The notes under the pieces: generated by a model | The model's database searches: none | Seen by the model: the letters and a program-made list of their open reading frames with translations, nothing else | Told to the model about the DNA's origin: nothing | Made by a program: the position numbers and the translations under genes | Part shown: positions 1 through 7,672 of the stretch, one piece after another | Numbering within the stretch: the first letter of the stretch is position 1 | Layout: each line of letters opens with the position of its first letter | Assembly (NCBI GenBank): GCA_959026535.1 | Contig: CAUFMB010000038.1 | Location: forward strand, 1-20,507 | Length of the DNA stretch: 20,507 nucleotides | Direction of reading: 5' to 3' | From: an uncultured Collinsella sp. | Lineage (GTDB): Bacteria > Actinomycetota > Coriobacteriia > Coriobacteriales > Coriobacteriaceae

Positions 1-175
1 TTGCCGCGCCCCGCAGTGCCCGCTTCCCCCGAGAACAATTATCAGTGCAGGTAGATGGCTTGTTGAAATTAGCCAATTACCGGAATGGATAGAGGTTGTC
101 AATTCAGCCCCGTAATCCGGCAGAGTTTTGAAATGTTACAAACTTAGCATCACCCCGAAATCCAATCTAAAGAAA
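1..175. other. Intergenic stretch with no recognised gene
   Basis: I see no convincing gene in these bases. The stretch is more AT-rich than the genes to its right and is broken by stops in all frames. It lies downstream of the fmdB-like gene on the minus strand, beyond that gene's putative terminator, and may hold the promoter or 3' end of a neighbour outside the window. Confidence 0.4.
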
Positions 176-239
176 AGTTGCGGTGAAATGGTTCCGTTTG
201 GCCGTTGGATGGGCTGATTGGAACTATTTCACCGCAACT
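176..239 (-). terminator. Long-stem intrinsic terminator after the fmdB-like gene
   Basis: Two 20-nt arms (176-195 and 220-239) are inverted complements apart from one position and enclose a 24-nt loop. Read on the minus strand, the stem lies about 35 nt past the fmdB-like stop and is followed at once by a T-rich run (TTTTCTTT), the layout of a Rho-independent terminator. The single non-matching pair is A/C on the minus strand but G/U if transcribed from the plus strand, so the plus-strand RNA would be fully paired. No T-run follows on that side. Confidence 0.65.
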
Positions 240-273
240 CATAACGAAACCTGGGTGGCGGGACCGCTTGTCT

Positions 274-510
274 CTAGTGGTTGTGCGGGCAATTGGCGCA
301 GCAGCCGCTGGTGGCGTTGGTGCTGGAACCACCGCTTCGCTGGTCGGTGTTGTAGAAGCCGCTGCCTTCAAACTTGATGCCGCTGGCCGAGAACGTCTTG
401 GCCGCCGGGGCGCCGCAGCTCGGGCACACGACCTCGGGGGTCTCGGACATGGGATGCTCAACCTCAAACACGTTGCCGCAGCTCGAGCACTTGTAATCGT
501 AGCGCGCCAT
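274..510 (-). CDS. FmdB-family zinc-ribbon protein
   Basis: A 78-residue protein beginning MARYDYKCSSCGNVFEVEHP, the typical N-terminus of the FmdB/CxxC_CxxC_SSSS zinc-ribbon family. Cys8/Cys11 and Cys29/Cys32 form the expected four-cysteine zinc site. A Gly/Ser/Thr-rich middle follows, then an extra Cys/His cluster at the C-terminus (GCCANCPHNH), which may be a second metal-binding patch. The family is called regulatory after fmdB of methylotrophs, but its biochemical role is mostly unknown, so I assign no specific function. The start has a good ribosome-binding site (AAGGAAG, 4 nt before ATG). The gene follows the amylase/glucanotransferase fusion on the same strand after an 88-nt gap that contains a hairpin, so it may be expressed partly by read-through. 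Confidence 0.88.
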   Translation of the reverse strand: MARYDYKCSSCGNVFEVEHPMSETPEVVCPSCGAPAAKTFSASGIKFEGSGFYNTDQRSGGSSTNATSGCCANCPHNH

Positions 511-532
511 AATACTTCCTTTTCAGCACAAA

Positions 533-554
533 GCGGGCAGATCGCTCTGCCCGC
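533..554 (-). terminator. Hairpin between amylase-malQ fusion and fmdB-like gene
   Basis: A perfect 9-bp GC-rich stem (GCGGGCAGA with TCTGCCCGC) with a 4-nt loop. On the minus strand it is followed by TTTGTGCT, a short and imperfect T-run. It sits between the stop of the GH13-GH77 gene and the fmdB-like ribosome-binding site. It probably acts as a weak terminator or attenuator that lowers read-through into the small gene. Confidence 0.55.
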
Positions 555-598
555 ATAAATTCAAACAGCTGTAACTGTACCCTATATCGGGGGTTTTA

Positions 599-3500
599 TC
601 ACGCTTCGCCCCAGAATCTATGGGTGTTGCGCAGGAGCTGCGCAGTTTTGCCCTCGGCGGCCGCAACGTCGGCCTCATCGGCCTGCCACGTCCAGTTGCC
701 CGTGGCCACGCCCGGTACGTTCATGCGCGCGTCGTCGCCCAGCCCCAGGACATCCTGCAGCGGCATCATCACGAGGGGAGCATCACTTGCCAGCGCGTCG
801 CCCATCAGCCTGGCCGCCACCTCAACACCGCTCGGCTCGTCGCCGCCCGCAAAGGAGCGCGTGCACCAACCGGCGAGCGTCGACGTGTCGTGCGTCGAGG
901 TGTACAGAATCTTGCCCGGCGTGGGATACACGCCGTTACGGACGTCGTAATCGCTAAACTCCAGCACGTCCATACCGGGGAAGCCGCAGGTCGAAGCCAT
1001 GGCGCGAACGCCGGGCGTCAGGTAGCCCAAGTCCTCGGCGATAAAGTTGAGCGGCCCCAGCTCGTCATAGGCAGTCTGGAACAGATCCTTGCCCGGACCC
1101 GCCAGCCAGCGGCCGTCAGCGCAGGCCTTACCTGCGGGAATGCTAAAGTAGCTGTGGAAGCCCAGGAAGTGGTCCAGTCGCACGCGATCGTAGAGCGAGA
1201 ACGCGCGACGCAGACGGTCCATCCACCAGCGGTAGCCGTTCTCCTTCATGTGATCCCAACGGAAGGTGGGGTTGCCCCACACCTGGCCCTCGGGCGCAAA
1301 ATTGTCGGGGGGCGCGCCAGAAATCTCAATCGCCTTGCCGGTATCGGACAGCCAGAAGTTCTCGGGCTCGCTCCATGCGTCTGCTGAATCGTCCGAAACG
1401 TACATAGGAATGTCGCCGATAACCTCGATACCCTTCTTGTGCGCATAGTTCATGAGCTCGCACCAGGCCAGGTCAAAGCGGTACTGCATGTACGCCTGCA
1501 GCTCTGCCTCGTCGTGGAAACGCTTGTCGTCAATCAGATGCTCGTTGTAGCGCGCGACATCGGCCGGCCAATCGTGACGCGATTCGCCTTCAAAATGCTT
1601 CTTAACGGCCATGTAGACGCAGTACTTCTCGAGCCAATCGGCGTTGCGATGCTTAAACGCCGTGTAGAGCGGGTCTGCATCTTCGCCGCCACGGGCCTTC
1701 CAAGCCTCAAAGTCGTCCGCAAGTTCCTCTTGGCTTTCGGGCAGCAGGTCAATATTGCCTGCAAAGGCCGAAGGCCCAGCGTAAGGGGAGCGGAAGAAGT
1801 CCGTCGGGTTGACAGGCAGAACCTGCCAGTAGCGCATGCCCATAGCGGCCAGATGGTCGATAAAGCGACGCGTGGGCGCACCAATCGTGCCGGGCTTGCC
1901 GTCGTCGGTGGGCACCGAGGTGATATGGCACACGACGCCCGCGCCGTGATCGAGCGGCTCCTGCAGGCGCTGCTCGGCATGGTGATAGATGATCGACGAG
2001 CCCAGCGGATACAGATCGAGCGTGACCGTACCGTTGTGGATCTCGCACTCGTGACCGCTGATCACGTCACTTGCACATTCGCCGAGCGCCGGAATCGTCA
2101 CGCGGTGCGAATTGCGCAGGCTGCGGTTGATGATAACCGTCGCGCACTCGCCATCCTTGCCCGTGCGGTTGTATGCCAGCACCTCGTCGTTGAGCGCGAA
2201 GGCCTTGATCTCGCCGTCGATCATAAATGGCAGTGCGCGGCGTACGGCGGAGGCGTTCTTGACAATAGCCAGCGTGTCGAAGTCGTGCAGTTGGTCCTTG
2301 GTCGGCAGCGTGCGGCGATTGCCCGGGTCGGTAAGGCCCTCCAGGCCGTACTCGTCGCCGTAGTAGATCGAAGGCACGCCGGGGAAGGTCATCTGCATGA
2401 GCGTTGCAAGCCAAAAACGGCTCTTGGCCAGGCCCATCGAGTTCTCGTCCAGGCGCCATTTGCTGCGCTCGCACTCGGGCAGCTGCGACTCGTCGGGGCC
2501 GCCGCCGAGCACCGAGATGATGCGCGGACGGTCGTGGCTCGAAAGCAGATTGAGCGCGCAGGACAATGCCTCGCTCGGGTAGTTTTCGCGCAGGGTCTCG
2601 ATATCCTCGGCGGCCTCGTAGGCGTTCTTGTAGCCCATCAAAAAGCCGATGACCATGTCACGGAAGGGGTAATCCATAGCAGAGTCCAGCTCGGAACCCT
2701 GCAGGTAGCGGCGCAGATGACCGTAGCTTATCTTGTTGGAGGCGTCTTCCCAGACTTCGCCGAGCAACAGTGCGTCGGGCTTTTCGGCAAGTACGGCCTT
2801 CTTGATCTCGGCCAGGAAGTCGTCGGAAAGCTCGTCAGCGACGTCCAGGCGCCAACCATGGGCACCGGCGCGCAGCCATTTGCGGATCACGCCGTCCTTG
2901 CCCAGGAGCCTCTCGCGTACCAGCTCGGACTTCTCGTTGATGGCCGGCATGTTGCCCACGCCCCACCAGCAGTCGTACGAGCCGTCCTCGTGGAAAGTAA
3001 ACGCATCGCGCCACGGCGAATCCTCGCTCTGCCAGGCACCCACGCCGGGGTAGTTGCCATAGCGGTTGAAATATATCGAGTCGTCGCCCGTGTGGTTGAA
3101 GACGCCGTCCAGGATGATGGAGATGCCCAGCTTCTCGGCTGCCTGGCAAAGCTCGGTAAAGTCCTGCTCGGTGCCCAGGATCGGGTCGATCTTGGTGTAG
3201 TCGGCCGTGTCGTAGCGGTGGTTGCTCGCGGCTTCAAAGATGGGGTTGAGGTAGATGGCCGTAAAGCCCAGCTCGGCGATGCGGGGCAGGTCTTCCTGGA
3301 TGCCCTTGAGCGAGCCGCCGTAGAAGTCCCAGGTCTTGATGGAGCCGTCCTCGGCGCGCTCGTACACGGGCGGCTCGTTCCAGTCCTCGACCATCCGGCG
3401 CTGAATGCCCTTGCGCGGTTTTTCGAGTTGGGCCATTGTGCGCTCGCGCCAATGCTCGTCACGGGCGTAGCGGTCGGGGAAGATCTGGTAGACCATGCCG

Positions 3501-3895
3501 CGCTCGTACCAGGTGGGGCGGTTCTCGCGGTGCTTGTAGACGGTAATCTGGAAGGACGGCACCTCGGCGTAGTCGTAGGTTACGCCCTCGCCGCCGGTGC
3601 GGCCCTGGGGCGCGCCCAGGCGAACCTCGGGCTGGCCCTCGATATTGCATATAAAGCTGTACCACACAAGACACGGTTCAGTGCATTTGAGCTCGCCGGT
3701 AAAAATGCCATCGCCTTCGTGCTTCATCGGAATCAGGGTCTCGCCGACTTCATCGACCCAGGTACGCAGGGTGAGTGTTGCCTGGTTGGGATCGGCATCC
3801 TCCAAAATAACCGAGAGTGCAACGGTAGTTCCTGTGGTCACAGCGCCAAACGGAGTGCGAAACTGCGGTAGGCGGCTGTTGTGTATCAATCTCAT
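599..3895 (-). CDS. Bifunctional GH13 alpha-amylase-type glycosidase / GH77 4-alpha-glucanotransferase
   Basis: A 1098-residue cytoplasmic fusion with no signal peptide. Residues about 1-125 look like an N-terminal beta-sandwich of the neopullulanase/cyclomaltodextrinase type. Residues about 130-640 are a GH13 catalytic domain: MVYQIFPDRY near 134, nucleophile Asp351 in GWRLDVADE, acid/base Glu380 in LLGEVWE, and third acid Asp455 in SSHDRP. Residues about 650-1098 are a GH77 amylomaltase (MalQ) domain with Asp908 (VRLDHF), Glu954 (AEDLG) and Asp1003 (THDTST). All six expected acidic residues are present, so both halves are probably active. The N-terminal half would hydrolyse alpha-glucans or limit dextrins while the C-terminal half moves 4-alpha-glucan segments. 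This may cover debranching and maltodextrin recycling, since no glgX is seen here. The substrate and linkage specificity of the GH13 half cannot be read from sequence. It appears to have its own promoter region (3896-4045) with operator-like repeats. The ribosome-binding site is weak (GGA, 7 nt before ATG). Confidence 0.92.
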   Translation of the reverse strand: MRLIHNSRLPQFRTPFGAVTTGTTVALSVILEDADPNQATLTLRTWVDEVGETLIPMKHEGDGIFTGELKCTEPCLVWYSFICNIEGQPEVRLGAPQGRTGGEGVTYDYAEVPSFQITVYKHRENRPTWYERGMVYQIFPDRYARDEHWRERTMAQLEKPRKGIQRRMVEDWNEPPVYERAEDGSIKTWDFYGGSLKGIQEDLPRIAELGFTAIYLNPIFEAASNHRYDTADYTKIDPILGTEQDFTELCQAAEKLGISIILDGVFNHTGDDSIYFNRYGNYPGVGAWQSEDSPWRDAFTFHEDGSYDCWWGVGNMPAINEKSELVRERLLGKDGVIRKWLRAGAHGWRLDVADELSDDFLAEIKKAVLAEKPDALLLGEVWEDASNKISYGHLRRYLQGSELDSAMDYPFRDMVIGFLMGYKNAYEAAEDIETLRENYPSEALSCALNLLSSHDRPRIISVLGGGPDESQLPECERSKWRLDENSMGLAKSRFWLATLMQMTFPGVPSIYYGDEYGLEGLTDPGNRRTLPTKDQLHDFDTLAIVKNASAVRRALPFMIDGEIKAFALNDEVLAYNRTGKDGECATVIINRSLRNSHRVTIPALGECASDVISGHECEIHNGTVTLDLYPLGSSIIYHHAEQRLQEPLDHGAGVVCHITSVPTDDGKPGTIGAPTRRFIDHLAAMGMRYWQVLPVNPTDFFRSPYAGPSAFAGNIDLLPESQEELADDFEAWKARGGEDADPLYTAFKHRNADWLEKYCVYMAVKKHFEGESRHDWPADVARYNEHLIDDKRFHDEAELQAYMQYRFDLAWCELMNYAHKKGIEVIGDIPMYVSDDSADAWSEPENFWLSDTGKAIEISGAPPDNFAPEGQVWGNPTFRWDHMKENGYRWWMDRLRRAFSLYDRVRLDHFLGFHSYFSIPAGKACADGRWLAGPGKDLFQTAYDELGPLNFIAEDLGYLTPGVRAMASTCGFPGMDVLEFSDYDVRNGVYPTPGKILYTSTHDTSTLAGWCTRSFAGGDEPSGVEVAARLMGDALASDAPLVMMPLQDVLGLGDDARMNVPGVATGNWTWQADEADVAAAEGKTAQLLRNTHRFWGEA

Positions 3896-3965
3896 AGTAC
3901 GGTCCAGTTCAATAGAATCACGGCCTACGGGCCATGGGCTTTACGCACAAGATATAAGTATATCT

Positions 3966-3987
3966 GTTGTACACAGGGTGTATAAAC
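3966..3987 (-). promoter_or_regulatory. Imperfect palindrome in the amylase-malQ promoter region
   Basis: Plus-strand GTTGTACAC, a 3-nt centre, then GTGTATAAAC form an inverted repeat with one extra base. Next to it on the minus strand lies TATACT (a possible -10, about 3958-3963) about 65 nt upstream of the ATG. There is no good -35. The position is compatible with an operator at the fusion gene's promoter. This is inference from symmetry and position only. Confidence 0.35.
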
Positions 3988-3994
3988 AACATCC

Positions 3995-4036
3995 GTTTAC
4001 CATCGGCGAACGGTTGTCCTAGAAAATCGTTTTACC
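3995..4036 (-). promoter_or_regulatory. Two GGTAAAAC-type operator-like sites upstream of amylase-malQ
   Basis: On the minus strand, GGTAAAACG followed by ATTTTC (GGTAAAAC at 4029-4036) forms a near-palindrome around a central CG. A shorter copy, GGTAAAC, lies at 3995-4001. The same long and short forms recur in the glgB upstream region at 13935-14020 and I did not find them in the other spacers of the locus. A central CG flanked by A/T-rich half-sites is typical of LacI-family operators, so a LacI-type alpha-glucan regulator is a reasonable guess. No regulator gene is in the window. Confidence 0.45.
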
Positions 4037-4045
4037 CATCTATAG

Positions 4046-4080
4046 AACAAGGGGTGTCACGCTGAATGACACCCCTTGTT
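4046..4080 (-). terminator. Strong hairpin after glgA
   Basis: A perfect 14-bp stem (AACAAGGGGTGTCA and its complement) with a 7-nt loop, 30 nt past the glgA stop. The arm ends in TTGTT but no long T-run follows on the minus strand (next bases CTATAG). It lies between the glgA stop and the operator-like sites of the next gene, so it most likely ends the glgBPCDA transcript. An RNA-stabilising 3' end is the alternative. Confidence 0.6.
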
Positions 4081-4110
4081 TATTGAGGATTTGGTTTTGG
4101 ATCGTCCGGA

Positions 4111-6450
4111 CTAGCGGCGCTTGCGGGCGGCCGTGGCCTTACGGACGGACGTCTTCTTGGACGGGGCCTTTTCCGTTGCCGGAGCGGCGGGGGAGACCGG
4201 GGTCTCCTTGGCGGGCGCGGGCTTAGCCTCTGCCTTCGGGGCGGCCTTGACCCCGGCGGCCTTCGGCACCGGCTGGGCCTTTACCTTGGCCTTGGGCTCC
4301 TCTTTGGCAGCAGCGGGCTTAGTCTCCGCCTTGGGAGTTGCGGCCTTTGCCGTGGTCTTCTTAGCTGTCGTCGTGCGCTTGCGCGTGGTGGTCTTGGCGG
4401 CGGGCTTGGCCTCGACGGTTGCCTCCGGCTTGGACCGGGCAGGCGTCTCCTCGGCCTGGGCGGCCGGCTTAGCGGCCGCCTTGGGGGTAGCTTTCGTTGC
4501 AGTGGCCTTGGTAGCCGTCGCCTTCGTAGCTGTAGTCTTCTTGGCGGTCGTGCTCTTGGTCGCGGCTGTTTTCTTGGCTGCAGCTTTGGCCGGAGCCTTT
4601 GCGGCCGGCTTGGCCTCGGCGGTCTCGGCCTTTACCTCGGGAGCAGCCTCGGCCTCGGCGCCCTTCTTGGCAGCAGCAGTCGTGCGCTTGCGCGTCGTCG
4701 TTGCCTTGGCGGCAGTCGTCTTTGCTGCGGCGGTCTTGGTGGCAGCGGCCTTCGTGGCCGTAGCTTTCTTGGCCGTCGTCTTGCGCGTCGTAGGCTTCTT
4801 GGCGGCAGGCTTCGCAGCCGGCTTATCCTTAGCCTCGGGAGCTGCTTCAACCGGCTTCTCCTCAGCCTTGGGCTCCTCAGCAGCAGCGGGCGCCTCAACA
4901 ACCGGCTCGGCCTTAGGCTCCACAACGGCCTCAGCCTTCTCAGCCACAACCACGGGCTCGTCGACAACCGCCGCCGGCCTCTCAATCTCCGGATGCATAA
5001 AGAAGTACAGGTCCAGATACTTGTCGGCCGAGCGCGTCCAGCTAAAGTCCTGGCTCATGGCCTGCGTGACCAGCTGGTTCCAAGCATCGCGGTTGTCCCA
5101 GAAAAGACGCGCCGCGCGGAACACCGCGTCGCCCATCTCGTCACCGTTAAAGTTGCTAAACGAGAAGCCCGTACCCTCGCCGGTAAACTCGTTGTAGGGG
5201 ATCACGGTGTCCTTCAAGCCGCCGGTTTCGCGCACGATGGGCAGGGTGCCGTAACGCATGGCGATGATCTGTGACAGGCCGCAGGGCTCAAACTTCGACG
5301 GCATCAGGAACATGTCGGCGGCGGCATACATTCGCTGCGACAGCGCTGGATCGAATTCGATGCGTGCGGCCATGGTGCCGGGGTACTTGTCCTGGAAGTA
5401 GCGCAGGCCGTCCTCGTAGTCGCGGTCGCCGGTGCCCAGCACCGCTACCTGCACGCCGCCGGACAGGATGCGGTCGAGCGCGTACATGACCAGGTCCAGG
5501 CCCTTCTGACGCGTCAGGCGCGTGACCATCACCATGAGCGGACGGTCGTCGCGAACCTCGAGCCCCAGCTCTTCCTGCAGCTTGGCCTTGCACACAGCCT
5601 TGCCCCCACGGTCATCAACCGTGTAGTTTGCAGCAATGCGCTTGTCGGTCGCCGGGTCAAAGCCCGCCACGTCAATGCCGTTCAAAATGCCCTGCAGCGC
5701 ATAGGAACGCTCGCGCAGCACACCGTCCAGGCCCTCGCCAAACTCGGGCGTCTGGATCTCGTTGGCATAGGTAGGGCTCACCGTGGTGATGGCGTCGGCA
5801 TAGCGCAGGGCGCCCAGCATGTAGTTGATGCTGCAGGCGTCGCAACGCAGCTGCGAGGCGGCCGCCGGAATATGCGCCACACCCAGGATGTCCTCCATCA
5901 CGGTGTCGCTAAACTGGCCCTGGAACGCCACATTGTGGATCGAGAACACGGTCTTGACGCGCTCGTAGAGCGGCAAGCCCTGGTAGAACTCGCGCAGGAA
6001 CACGGGCGCCAGTGCCGTCTGCCAGTCGTTGCAGTGTAGAATGTCGCATTCAAAGCCGGACGGCAGGTGCTGTAGGCTCTCGGTGATGGCCTTGGAGAAG
6101 AACGCGAAGCGCTCGCCGTCGTCAAAGAAGCCGTACGGATAGTCGCGCGCAAAGTAGCGCTCGTTGTCGATGAACATATAGGTGACGCCGTCGTGCTCGA
6201 GCTTCTCAAGACCGCAGTACTCGTTGCGCCAGCCCAGGCTCACGTAAAAATCGGAGAAGTGCTCCATCTGCGCCTTGTACTCGTCCTTGATGGTGGCGTA
6301 CTTGGGCACCATCACGATGACTTCGGCGCCGGCGCGCACAAGCGCCGCGGGCAGCGAGCCCGCCACGTCGCCCAGGCCACCGGTCTTCACAAACGGCGCG
6401 CACTCGGCCGAGGCAAACACGATCTGCATCTTTTTGTTGGTTTCTGCCAT
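4111..6450 (-). CDS. glgA: Glycogen synthase (GT5, ADP-glucose) with long histone-H1-like C-terminal tail
   Basis: A 779-residue protein. Residues 1 to about 490 are a normal-length GT5 glycogen synthase: the ADP-glucose-binding KTGGLGDVAGSLP near residue 22, an HCNDWQT block near 139, and the C-terminal-lobe block PSKFEPCGLSQ near 385, with the RETGGLKDTV loop after it. It adds glucose from ADP-glucose to glycogen in the cytoplasm. From about residue 491 to the end (about 290 residues) the protein becomes low complexity. It starts as a Glu/Pro/Ala/Val segment and then becomes a Lys/Ala/Thr region with TTRKRTTTAKK-like and KATAT repeats, ending in RKRR. Such a tail is not part of the GT5 family and resembles histone H1 or bacterial Hlp/HupB tails. 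I chose the ATG at 6450 because GGGAG lies 5 nt upstream. A start 4 codons earlier is possible but has no ribosome-binding site. It follows glgD by 90 nt containing a hairpin. Confidence 0.95.
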   Translation of the reverse strand: MAETNKKMQIVFASAECAPFVKTGGLGDVAGSLPAALVRAGAEVIVMVPKYATIKDEYKAQMEHFSDFYVSLGWRNEYCGLEKLEHDGVTYMFIDNERYFARDYPYGFFDDGERFAFFSKAITESLQHLPSGFECDILHCNDWQTALAPVFLREFYQGLPLYERVKTVFSIHNVAFQGQFSDTVMEDILGVAHIPAAASQLRCDACSINYMLGALRYADAITTVSPTYANEIQTPEFGEGLDGVLRERSYALQGILNGIDVAGFDPATDKRIAANYTVDDRGGKAVCKAKLQEELGLEVRDDRPLMVMVTRLTRQKGLDLVMYALDRILSGGVQVAVLGTGDRDYEDGLRYFQDKYPGTMAARIEFDPALSQRMYAAADMFLMPSKFEPCGLSQIIAMRYGTLPIVRETGGLKDTVIPYNEFTGEGTGFSFSNFNGDEMGDAVFRAARLFWDNRDAWNQLVTQAMSQDFSWTRSADKYLDLYFFMHPEIERPAAVVDEPVVVAEKAEAVVEPKAEPVVEAPAAAEEPKAEEKPVEAAPEAKDKPAAKPAAKKPTTRKTTAKKATATKAAATKTAAAKTTAAKATTTRKRTTAAAKKGAEAEAAPEVKAETAEAKPAAKAPAKAAAKKTAATKSTTAKKTTATKATATKATATKATPKAAAKPAAQAEETPARSKPEATVEAKPAAKTTTRKRTTTAKKTTAKAATPKAETKPAAAKEEPKAKVKAQPVPKAAGVKAAPKAEAKPAPAKETPVSPAAPATEKAPSKKTSVRKATAARKRR

Positions 6451-6473
6451 ATTGTCTCCCATGTTGCAATTCG

Positions 6474-6509
6474 AGAATAGCCGCCTGGCGCTAACCGGGC
6501 GGCTATTCT
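6474..6509 (-). terminator. Hairpin in the glgD-glgA spacer
   Basis: A perfect 12-bp stem (AGAATAGCCGCC and its complement), extended by inner pairs to about 15 bp with a 6-nt loop. On the minus strand it is followed by CGAATTGC with no T-run, and the glgA ribosome-binding site lies about 15 nt further on. It is too strong to be chance. It may be a partial terminator, an mRNA-processing or stability element, or a translational control structure for glgA. Confidence 0.45.
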
Positions 6510-6540
6510 ACATGTTACGAGCGATGTTGCGGTGCCAACG

Positions 6541-7668
6541 TTAACGTACGATGGTGGTGTCGGAAGTTAACGGAGCCTTGCCCAGCACCAGGATGTTCTC
6601 GGGCGTGCCGCGAAGCTCGGTGTTGGTGGGAACCACGTTGTTCTTGTCCAGGATGGCATTCTCAACACGGGCGCCACTCTTGATGATGCAGCTCTGGTTG
6701 ATGATCGAGTTGGTCACCGAGGCTCCTTCCTCGACCACAACGCCGCGCGACAGGATCGAGTTGCGCACGGTGCCCTTGATGATGCAGCCGGCCGAGATGA
6801 TCGAGTTGCACGCGTGGCTGCCGGTCGCATAGCGCGAAGGCGGCACGTCGTGAGCCTTGGTCAGGATCGGGCGCTCGGGATCGAAGAGCTGGTCGGCCAC
6901 GGTCTGGTCGAGCAGGTCCATGCTGCGGCGATACAGCGACTTCTCGCTAAACACGCCCACGACCTCGCCCTTGTACTCGTAGCTGCACACATCGATGTTG
7001 CCAAAGTCGCCCTGGAGTGCCTCGAGCAGGTCCAGATAGTCGGCGGCCTGGTAGTGGTCGATGATCTCGAGCAGCGTCTCGCGGTTGACAATGCAGCAGT
7101 CCATAGAGGCGTTGTCGCCATACACGACGCCGGCGCTCACGCCCGTCAGGCGGCCGTTCTCGTTGATCTGCAGCTTGGTCTCGTCATCGACGTTGCGCGT
7201 GGCCTTGCAGTACACCACGGTCATCTGGGCGCCGGAGTTCTCGTGCGCGTCGATGATGGTGTTGAGGTCCATGTTAAAGATGATGTTGGTGCCCATCATC
7301 ACGACATAGGGCTTGTCCGAGCGCTGGAACAGCGTCTTGTTGGAGATGATGTCGCGCAGCAAGAAGCGCATGCCGCCCTTGGTGGTGCCATACGCATTAC
7401 CGGGCACCATGAACAGACCGCCCTTCTTGCGGTCCAGGCCCCAGTCCTTGCCCGAGCCCACGTGGTCGATCAGGGAACGGTAGTTGCCCGGCATGACGAC
7501 ACCGACGGTCTTAATGCCGGCATTCATCATGTTGGACAGCGGGAAGTCGATCAGGCGGTAGCGGCCCAAAAACGGAACGGACGCGATGGGGCGGTCCTTG
7601 AGCAGAACGCTGCCGTAGGTCGAAGAGTAGTTAGCGGTGATATAACCGATGGCCTTGCGATTGATCAT
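6541..7668 (-). CDS. glgD: GlgD, non-catalytic ADP-glucose pyrophosphorylase-like subunit
   Basis: A 375-residue nucleotidyltransferase-plus-left-handed-beta-helix protein parallel to GlgC (LGRYRLIDFPLSN near 34, hexapeptide-like IINQSCIIKSGARVENAILD near the C-terminus). The catalytic features are missing. The GGxGxRL nucleotide loop found in GlgC is replaced by ANYSSTYGS, and the SGDH metal-binding site by MGTN (125-128). As in the GlgC/GlgD pairs of Firmicutes, it probably forms a hetero-oligomer with GlgC and alters its activity or regulation. The ATG at 7668 was chosen because an AGGGGG site lies 9 nt upstream inside the last codons of glgC; a start 13 codons earlier would overlap glgC. 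With only 4 nt between the genes, translation is probably coupled, giving matched subunit amounts. Confidence 0.93.
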   Translation of the reverse strand: MINRKAIGYITANYSSTYGSVLLKDRPIASVPFLGRYRLIDFPLSNMMNAGIKTVGVVMPGNYRSLIDHVGSGKDWGLDRKKGGLFMVPGNAYGTTKGGMRFLLRDIISNKTLFQRSDKPYVVMMGTNIIFNMDLNTIIDAHENSGAQMTVVYCKATRNVDDETKLQINENGRLTGVSAGVVYGDNASMDCCIVNRETLLEIIDHYQAADYLDLLEALQGDFGNIDVCSYEYKGEVVGVFSEKSLYRRSMDLLDQTVADQLFDPERPILTKAHDVPPSRYATGSHACNSIISAGCIIKGTVRNSILSRGVVVEEGASVTNSIINQSCIIKSGARVENAILDKNNVVPTNTELRGTPENILVLGKAPLTSDTTIVR

Positions 7669-7672
7669 CGGA

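Noticed and set aside
4111..4990. The GlgA tail as a frameshift artefact of a shorter gene
   Set aside because: The tail keeps the same frame, ends with a natural stop just before a hairpin, and shares composition with the independent GlgB tail, so it looks like real coding sequence.
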